Of a stretch of 64,000 nt of DNA, positions 56,561 through 64,000 are shown piece after piece (the stretch's first letter is position 1; each line of letters opens with the position of its first letter). This stretch comes from Tachypleus tridentatus. Lineage: Eukaryota; Arthropoda; Merostomata; Xiphosura; Limulidae. The DNA lies in the NCBI RefSeq assembly GCF_004210375.1, contig NC_134829.1, positions 53,374,107-53,438,106 of the forward strand, written 5' to 3'. A model generated the notes under the pieces. That model searched no databases and was not told where the DNA came from. It saw nothing but the letters and a program-made list of their open reading frames with translations. Both the position numbers and the translations under genes were made by a program.

Positions 56561-59500
56561 ACAGACCTGCTTAACACGCTACAGTAAGAACCCTACATGA
56601 TAGAACAGACCTGCTTAACACGCTACAGTAAGAACCCTACATGATAGAACAGACCTGCTTAACACGCTACAGTAAGAACCCTACATGATAGAACAGACCT
56701 GCTTAACACGCTACAGTAAGAACCCTACTTGATAGCACAGACCTGCTTAACACGCTACAGTAAGAACCCTACATGATAGAACAGACCTGCTTAACACGCT
56801 ACAGTAAGAACCCTACATGATAGAACAGACCTGCTTAACACGCTGCAGTAAGAACCCTACATGATAGAACAGACCTGCTTAACACGCTACAGTAAGAACC
56901 CTACATGATAGAACAGACCTGCTTAACACGCTACAGTAAGAACCCTACATGATAGAACAGACCTGCTTAACTCGCTACAGTAAGAACCCTACATGATAGA
57001 ACAGACCTGCTTAACACGCTACAGTAAGAACCCTACATGATAGAACAGACCTGCTTAACACGCTACAGTAAGAACCCTACATGATGGAACAGACCTGCTT
57101 AACACGCTACAGTAAGAACCCTACATGATAGAACAGACCTGCTTAACACGCTACAGTAAGAACCCTACATGATAGAACAGACCTGCTTAACACGCTACAG
57201 TAAGAACCCTACATGATAGAACAGACCTGCTTAACACGCTACAGTAAGAACCCTACATGATAGAACAGACCTGCTTAACACGCTACAGTAAGAACCCTAC
57301 ATGATAGAACAGACCTGCTTAACACGCTACAGTAAGAACCCTACATGATAGAACAGACCTGCTTAACACGCTACAGTAAGTACCCTACATGATAGAACAG
57401 ACCTGCTTAACACGCTACAGTAAGAACCCTACATGATAGAAGAGACCTGCTTAACACGCTACAGTAAGAACCCTACATGATAGAACAGACCTGCTTAACA
57501 CGCTACAGTAAGAACCCTACATGATAGAACAGATCTGCTTAACACGCTACAGTAAGAACCCTACATGATAGAACAGACCTGCTTAACACGCTACAGTAAG
57601 AACCCTACTTGATAGCACAGACCTGCTTAACACGTTACAGTAGGAACCCTACTTGATAGAACAGACCTGCTTAACACGCTACAGTAAGAACCCTACATGA
57701 TAGAACAGACCTGCTTAACACGCTACAGTAAGAACCCTACATGATAGAACAGACCTGCTTAACACGCTACAATAAGAACCCTACATGATAGAACAGACCT
57801 GCTTAACACGCTACAGTAAGAACCCTACATGATAGAACAGACCTGCTTAACACGCTACAGTAAGAACCCTACATGATAGAACAGACCTGCTTAACACGCT
57901 ACAGTAAGAACCCTACATGATAGAACAGACCTGCTTAACACGCTACAGTAAGAACCCTACATGATAGAACAGACCTGCTTAACACGCTACAGTAAGAACC
58001 CTACATGATAGAACAGACCTGCTTAACACGCTACAGTAAGAACCCTACATGATAGAACAGACCTGCTTAACACGCTACAGTAAGTACCCTACATGATAGA
58101 ACAGACCTGCTTAACACGCTACAGTAAGAACCCTACATGATAGAAGAGACCTGCTTAACACGCTACAGTAAGAACCCTACATGATAGAACAGACCTGCTT
58201 AACACGCTACAGTAAGAACCCTACATGATAGAACAGACCTGCTTAACACGCTACAGTAAGAACCCTACATGATAGAACAGACCTGCTTAACACGCTACAA
58301 TAAGAACCCTACATGATGGAACAGACCTGCTTAACACGCTACAGTAAGAACCCTACATGATAGAACAGACCTGCTTGACACGCTGCAGTAAGTACCCTAC
58401 ATGATAGAACAGACCTGCTTAACACGCTATAGTAAGAACCCTACATGATAGAACAGACCTGCTTAACACGCTATAATAAGAACCCTACATGATAGAACAG
58501 ATCTGCTTAACACGCTACAATAAGAACCCTACATGATAGAACAGACCTGCTTAACACGCTACAGTAAGAACCCTACATGATAGAACAGACCTGCTTAACA
58601 CGCTACAGTAAGAACCCTACATGATAGAACAGACCTGCTTAACACGCTACAGTAAGAACCCTACATGATGGAACAGACCTGCTTAACACGCTACAGTAAG
58701 AACCCTACATGATAGAACAGACCTGCTTGACACGCTGCAGTAAGTACCCTACATGATAGAACAGACCTGCTTAACACGCTATAGTAAGAACCCTACATGA
58801 TAGAACAGATCTGCTTAACACGCTACAATAAGAACCCTACATGATAGAACAGACCTGCTTAACACGCTACAGTAAGAACCCTACATGATAGAACAGATCT
58901 GCTTAACACGCTACAGTAAGAACCCTACATGATAGAACAGACCTGCTTAACACGCTACAGTAAGAACCCTACATGATAGAACAGACCTGCTTAACACGCT
59001 ACAGTAAGAACCCTACATGATAGAACAGACCTGCTTAACACGCTACAGTAAGAACCCTACATGATGGAACAGACCTGCTTAACACGCTACAGTAAGAACC
59101 CTACATGATGGAACAGACCTGCTTAACACGCTACAGTAAGAACCCTACATGATAGAACAGACCTGCTTAACACGCTACAGTAAGAACCCTACATGATAGA
59201 ACGGACCTGCTTAACACGCTACAGTAAGAACCCTACATGATAGAACAGACCTGCTTAACACGCTACAGTAAGAACCCTACATGATGGAACAGACCTGCTT
59301 AACACGCTACAGTAAGTACCCTACATGATAGAACAGACCTGCTTAACACGCTACAGTAAGAACCCTACATGATAGAAGAGACCTGCTTAACACGCTACAG
59401 TAAGAACCCTACATGATAGAACAGACCTGCTTAACACGCTACAGTAAGAACCCTACATGATAGAACAGACCTGCTTAACACGCTACAGTAAGAACCCTAC

Positions 59501-60425
59501 ATGATAGAACAGACCTGCTTAACACGCTACAATAAGAACCCTACATGATAGAAGAGACCTGCTTAACACGCTACAGTAAGAACCCTACATGATAGAACAG
59601 ACCTGCTTAACACGCTACAGTAAGAACCCTACATGATGGGAACAGACCTGCTTAACACGCTACAGTAAGAACCCTACATGATAGAACAGACCTGCTTAAC
59701 ACGCTACAGTAAGAACCCTACATGATAGAACAGACCTGCTTAACACGCTACAGTAAGAACCCTACATGATAGAACAGACCTGCTTGACACGCTGCAGTAA
59801 GTACCCTACATGATAGAACAGACCTGCTTAACACGCTATAGTAAGAACCCTACATGATAGAACAGACCTGCTTAACACGCTATAGTAAGAACCCTACATG
59901 ATAGAACAGATCTGCTTAACACGCTACAATAAGAACCCTACATGATAGAACAGACCTGCTTAACACGCTACAGTAAGAACCCTACATGATAGAACAGATC
60001 TGCTTAACATGCTACAGTAAGAACCCTACATGATAGAACAGACCTGCTTAACACGCTACAGTAAGAACCCTACATGATAGAACAGACCTGCTTAACACGC
60101 TACAGTAAGAACCCTACATGATAGAACAGACCTGCTTAACACGCTACAGTAAGAACCCTACATGATAGAACAGACCTGCTTAACACGCTACAGTAAGAAC
60201 CCTACATGATAGAACAGACCTGCTTAACACGCTACAATAAGAACCCTACATGATAGAACAGACCTGCTTAACACGCTACAGTAAGAACCCTACATGATAG
60301 AACAGACCTGCTTAACACGCTACAATAAGAACCCTACATGATAGAACAGACCTGCTTAACACGCTACAGTAAGAACCCTACATGATAGAACAGACCTGCT
60401 TAACACGCTACAGTACCCTACGTGG
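56561..60425. repeat. 44-bp minisatellite array, about 87 copies
   Basis: ACAGACCTGCTTAACACGCT followed by ACAGTAAGAACCCTACATG recurs every 44 bp (57,661 and 57,705). Units are nearly identical over 3.9 kb with almost no indels. Marker variants (CTTGACACGCTGCAG, GATGGAACAG, GAAGAGACC, CTACAATAAG) recur together. CTGCTTGAC occurs at 58,371, 58,723 and 59,780, spacings of 352 bp (8 units) and 1057 bp (24 units plus one base), showing repeated copying of multi-unit blocks. No element border is seen at either end. Confidence 0.97.
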
Positions 60426-61376
60426 TAGAATAAACCAGTGTAACACGTAATTAATGCATTCCAATGATGTTTATATGTGTTTTTAAAGAATAAAACATTT
60501 TCTTTGGCAGAAAATAAAAGTTGTGTTTTTGTTTGTTTGTTTCCCAAAGTTTCATAGTTATATACAAAATAAAATATGTAAGTTCTATCTTAACGGCACA
60601 TTGCCTTACGTGATGTAATCTACATAATAAGTCGTCCACAAAAACAATTGATATGTTTATATTTTGCCCATGGACAAAATACATTTAGCAATCAAACTAT
60701 GTAACAGTAAACTCTATTGGCTGAAGACCTCGAGCACCAATATAATGTGATTTATATCATTATTCCATGGAGAAACATTACACTTTTCGCTTATTCAAAC
60801 AGAGAATGACAACGTCTGTATGTTAGAACACTAAAAGCGAGAGAGGCGGTATCAGATTATGCGACCCCTGTATTAAATAATTCGTTTAAACATTATTTGG
60901 AAGCTGACTTTTGTTGTTGTTCTTAATGTTGGCTTTAATACTGGAATTTGTAATGTTCCAGATAACATACGAACATATTGAATTTAAATTACGTGTACGT
61001 AACTCTTCTGATAACTATACACGTGCTACTGTCGTTTCCTGCTGTTAAACAACAGTGCACTGCCCTCTAAATATAAGTAAATATTTTCTTTATTCTACTG
61101 CCAAGCTTTGTCTTTCCTATCCGTTTGGATCCGTATCAGTTTGACTTATACATTTCCAAATGAAAAGGAAAATATTAAACCGAAAATTTACCTAAAGATC
61201 AACAAATAAATTATTTACTATTTATTGTTATATGAGACGTTAACAGGAAAAAAAAACAACCTATTGTTCAGATATTATTATAACTGTTGTTACTAAAAAT
61301 AATGACTGTTGATCAGCTGTATGTGTACAAGTCATTATAAACAACAAAATCTGTTTATTCGGGAATAATATAATAA
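60426..61376. other. Unique sequence, nothing recognised
   Basis: AT-rich DNA; open frames at 60,356-60,684 have no coding features. Confidence 0.4.
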
Positions 61377-61602
61377 ACGTAACTCTAAAAGGTATTCACT
61401 CCGTTTGCTTGTTACAACAATACTGTTGAACCCGTAAACAAATACAACCAAAGTAACTCTATAAGGTATTCACTCCGTTTGCTTGTTACAACAATACTGT
61501 TGAACCCGTAAACAAATACAACCAAAGTAACTCTATAAGGTATTCACTCTGTTTGCTTGTTACAACAATACTAACCCTAAAAATATAGCTAGAGTAATTC
61601 TA
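61377..61602. repeat. 74-bp tandem repeat, about three copies
   Basis: GTAACTCTATAAGGTATTC, CCGTTTGCTTGTTACAAC and GAACCCGTAAACAAATAC recur at 61,381, 61,455 and 61,529, a period of 74 bp. The last copy is truncated. Confidence 0.92.
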
Positions 61603-62128
61603 TATGTAATTCCTGCGGAAGAGTTAGGTGGGAGCTAGGGTGGCTAGTTAACATTTTTTTACATTGGTTAAAAAGTACGTCACATTTTTTTTAAATATGT
61701 TAGTAAATACCGAATATAATTAATATTAGTTTACCGGAATAACTATAATCAAAGTAACTCTAGAAAGACTGAATAACTTGAGAGGAAATAAGCCTGTGTT
61801 ATGGATAAAAATACAAACTAAAACGTATTTTTAAGTCATCAAAATATGAGCGCTGCGTGTAGGCCTATTTCTTTGTCTTTCGTGTAAACTAAACACAGTA
61901 TGTGTATTAACTGGCAGGTTTGGAAGCTGATACCTAACTCTGACCTCCACAGATTGTTGTCAGACCTTGAGGTTATCTACCAGGAATTCTATACCACTAA
62001 TTACTTTCCGTTAGGTTTATGGAAGCAGACTTGTATGTCAAGACTTCCATATTTTGTTGATGTTTGTAAAGTTTGTGCAAAACAGTCTTTGATTAACAAG
62101 GAAAATCATAATGTTCTTGACGTTTCTA
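61603..62128. other. Unique flank of Tc1 insertion
   Basis: The plus-strand frame 61,900-62,166 runs into the transposon end and is not considered a gene, although it could be a remnant of an interrupted sequence. Confidence 0.35.
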
Positions 62129-62337
62129 CAGTTACGACAGAAAGTGTTTGTACCCCTACGTTGTGAGTAGTTTTTTCTCATGACTTAAAAAGTATCACGA
62201 TTAGGATAATGAAAGTACAGTATATTATAAATATCATACTAACACACATCTACATAAATTTTTATATAACTTGAACGACAAATAAACTGTTTGTAAACAA
62301 ATAACCAAACATAGGAGAGGGCAGAAAGTGTTCGTGT
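62129..62337 (+). repeat. Left inverted terminal repeat of the Tc1 element
   Basis: The outer direct repeat is at about 62,137-62,151 and the inner one at 62,321-62,335 (GCAGAAAGTGTTCGT). These correspond to transposase-binding sites in IR/DR-type elements. Confidence 0.88.
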
Positions 62338-62344
62338 GTCTACT

Positions 62345-63367
62345 TTAATGGTCAGTTGTGTAACTTTTCAGGTGAATTACTTGACGCAATCTCTCCTCAT
62401 AGCCATCCATGATCGTTTGATAGTACTCGACTGGTATTTTCTTCCATTCTTCTTCACAGAAGGCCTCCAACTCTTGTAAGTTTTTCGAATGACGCTGATG
62501 AACCCTGGTCTTCAACTCATGCCAAACGTTTTCAATTGGGTTAAGATCGGATGACTACGATGGCCACTCCAGAACGCTTATATGGTTCCTCTGCAACCAG
62601 GATTGCACATATTTCGATGTGTGCTTAGGGTCATTGTCGTGCTGGAAGATCCAACGACACCCAAGCCGCAAGTTCCGAGAATCATTTTTGATACAAGTGC
62701 CTAATTTATCAACGTTCTCTTCTTTTTTCATGATTTCGTTGACGCGGTGAAGGCTGCATACACCAGAAGAGCTGAAGGAACCTCAGAGCATGATCGAGCC
62801 ACCTCCGTGTTTACCTGTAGGGACGGTGTTCTTTGGATGATTTCGATGCCCCTTCTTAGGGAAAATATAGCGAACATCATTGTGGCCGAAAAGCTCGATT
62901 TTAGTCTCGTCTGATCAAAGAATACTCTTCCAATAAGTAAAGGGTTTATTTACATGCTTTCTTGCATACCTCAGTCGTGCTTCTAAATGAACAGGCTTTA
63001 AATATGGAGTTCTACGAGGACGGCATGTTTTGAACCCAGAAGAGCGTAACATGTTCGTAACTGTAGAGGTGCTTACTTCAACCCCAGTTTCCCTTACCAG
63101 TTTTTGTATGTCATTACGTGTTAAACGAGGGTTCCTACTAACTTTTCTGAGAACCTTCCTCTTGGTTCTCTCTGGAATTTTGGTGGGGCGTCCGAAACGA
63201 GGGAGGTTAGCAGTTGATTCCGTAAGCTTAAACTTGGTAATTATGCTTTGAACAGTAGATTTCGGCACATTAAGTTGTGTAGCAATACCGGAACGAGACA
63301 CACGAGACTTGTATTTTACAATAATTCGGTTTTTTAAATCACTGGACAGTTGTTTCCTGTTCGCCAT
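62345..63367 (-). pseudogene. Tc1-type transposase, 340 codons, three nonsense codons
   Basis: The frame starts at 63,367 (MANRKQLSSDLKNRII) and is open in one frame to TAA at 62,345-62,347, the usual length for Tc1 transposases. It has no frameshift. Order: a helix-turn-helix with SGIATQLNVPKSTVQSII, a hinge FGRPTKIPERTKRK, then the catalytic core. D153 (SDETKIELFG), D244 (FQHDNDPKHTS) and E279 (LNPIENVWHELK) form the DD34E triad with exactly 34 residues between the last two. TGA at codon 151, TGA at codon 195 (in MLxGSFSSSG) and TAG at codon 271 (WPSxSSDLNP) break it. The start MANRKQ fits the family better than the upstream in-frame Met at 63,418. Confidence 0.96.
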
Positions 63368-63546
63368 GATGACCAAGCAGATAATGACGGAGACGGCGCT
63401 AAATTGCCGGAAGTACATTTTTTTGCTGGCTAAATTCCAATAATTATGAACCCAGTGTCTAGTTCTTGAATGGTATAATGTAGTTTATTCGCCAAACTAA
63501 ACAAATTTTTTACGGGAATATCAGTTTTTTCACACTTTCTGAACTG

Positions 63547-63760
63547 TACGAACACTTTCTGCTCCTCCTATTTTTGGTTATTTTTTATAAACAGTTTATT
63601 TGTCGTTTAATTTATATAAAAATTATGTAGATGTGTGTTAGTATAATATTTATAATATACAATAAGTCTATTAGCCTAATCGTTATGCTTTTTAACTTAT
63701 GAGCAAAAAAAAAAAAAAACACTCGGGACCCAGGGATACGAACACTTTCTGTCGTAACTG
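63547..63760 (-). repeat. Right inverted terminal repeat of the Tc1 element
   Basis: The inner direct repeat is at about 63,549-63,563 (ACGAACACTTTCTGC) and the outer at about 63,739-63,754. An A-run of about 16 bases at 63,704 lies where the left arm has only a short T-run. Confidence 0.88.
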
Positions 63761-63875
63761 TAAGGGTTTTGGTAAAGCAGTTTTTTATCTTACTTAGAAT
63801 TCCGTATTGTTTTTGATGTTTGTAAGGCTTAGGGAACCAGGTATTTAATATAACACTCAATACTTATTTGAAGCC

Positions 63876-64000
63876 CGTAATGTGAGGGTAATGGGTTCGA
63901 ATCCCTGTCGCACTAAACATGCTCGCACTTTTAGCCGTGGGGGCGTTATAATGTGACGGTCAATCCCACTATTTGTTGGTAAAAGAGTAGTCCAGGACTT
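63876..64000 (+). mobile_element. SINE1 copy cut by the window end
   Basis: CCCGTAATGTGAGGGTAATG, GGTTCGAATCCCTG and GCCGTGGGGGCGTTATAATG are SINE1 head and body. The first half of the head is missing and the copy continues past 64,000. Confidence 0.9.

Larger units (their letters stand above)
62129..63760 (-). mobile_element. Complete Tc1-type transposon with long IR/DR ends
   Basis: A 1632-bp element bounded by CAGTTACGACAG and its inverse CTGTCGTAACTG, with TA at 62,127-62,128 and 63,761-63,762 as target-site duplication. The inverted repeats extend about 210 bp on each side. Each arm carries an outer and an inner direct repeat containing CAGAAAGTGTT(T/C)GT, the IR/DR layout known from Sleeping Beauty-like Tc1 transposons. 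Size and content match a full element with no internal deletion. The arms have diverged from each other at many positions. Confidence 0.96.

Noticed and set aside
61900..62166. 88-codon frame running into the Tc1 left end
   Set aside because: Its last residues are encoded by the transposon terminal repeat, and no domain is recognised upstream.

Overview
The window is metazoan nuclear DNA, AT-rich and poor in genes. It carries several tRNA-derived SINE families, Tc1/mariner DNA transposons, a Penelope-like retroelement (PLE) and very large minisatellite blocks. No operons, prokaryotic genes or CRISPR arrays are present. The main SINE (SINE1) has a head resembling tRNA-Thr with anticodon CGT and a tail ending in CAAACAAAC. 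I associate this element with arthropods, particularly horseshoe crabs, but that is a recollection and not something shown by the sequence.

Layout. 1-6.7 kb: a 30-bp array, SINE pieces, a 35-bp array of about 2.2 kb and a 70-bp array inside a decayed field of the same repeat. 6.8-18.5 kb: many SINE copies, some tandem or nested, a deleted mariner (9896-10804), and 49-bp and 33-bp arrays. 19.6-24.5 kb: a 36-bp array rich in HindIII sites. 25.28-29.06 kb: two decayed PLE copies arranged head to head. A 29-bp minisatellite of 1.7 kb splits the reverse-transcriptase domain of the first copy exactly at its YVDD catalytic box. 31.5-38.9 kb: a 500-N assembly gap running into a 53-bp array. 39.7-44.75 kb: exon-like blocks of an unidentified host gene on the + strand. 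45.9-55.9 kb: SINEs, a 68-bp array, a possible CUB-domain exon or pseudogene on the - strand, and a decayed Tc1 transposase. 56.6-60.4 kb: a very homogeneous 44-bp array with higher-order structure. 62.13-63.76 kb: a structurally complete Tc1-type element with long inverted repeats, broken only by three nonsense codons. A SINE1 copy is cut by the window end.

Roughly a third of the window is minisatellite. In two places the sequence shows how such arrays can start from transposable elements: the PLE YVDD box (26.26-27.96 kb) and a triplicated SINE tail (1848-2039). The only candidates for host protein-coding sequence are the exon-like blocks at 39.7-44.75 kb and, weakly, the CUB-like stretch near 48.1 kb. 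Many open frames inside the arrays are artefacts of repeat periodicity.
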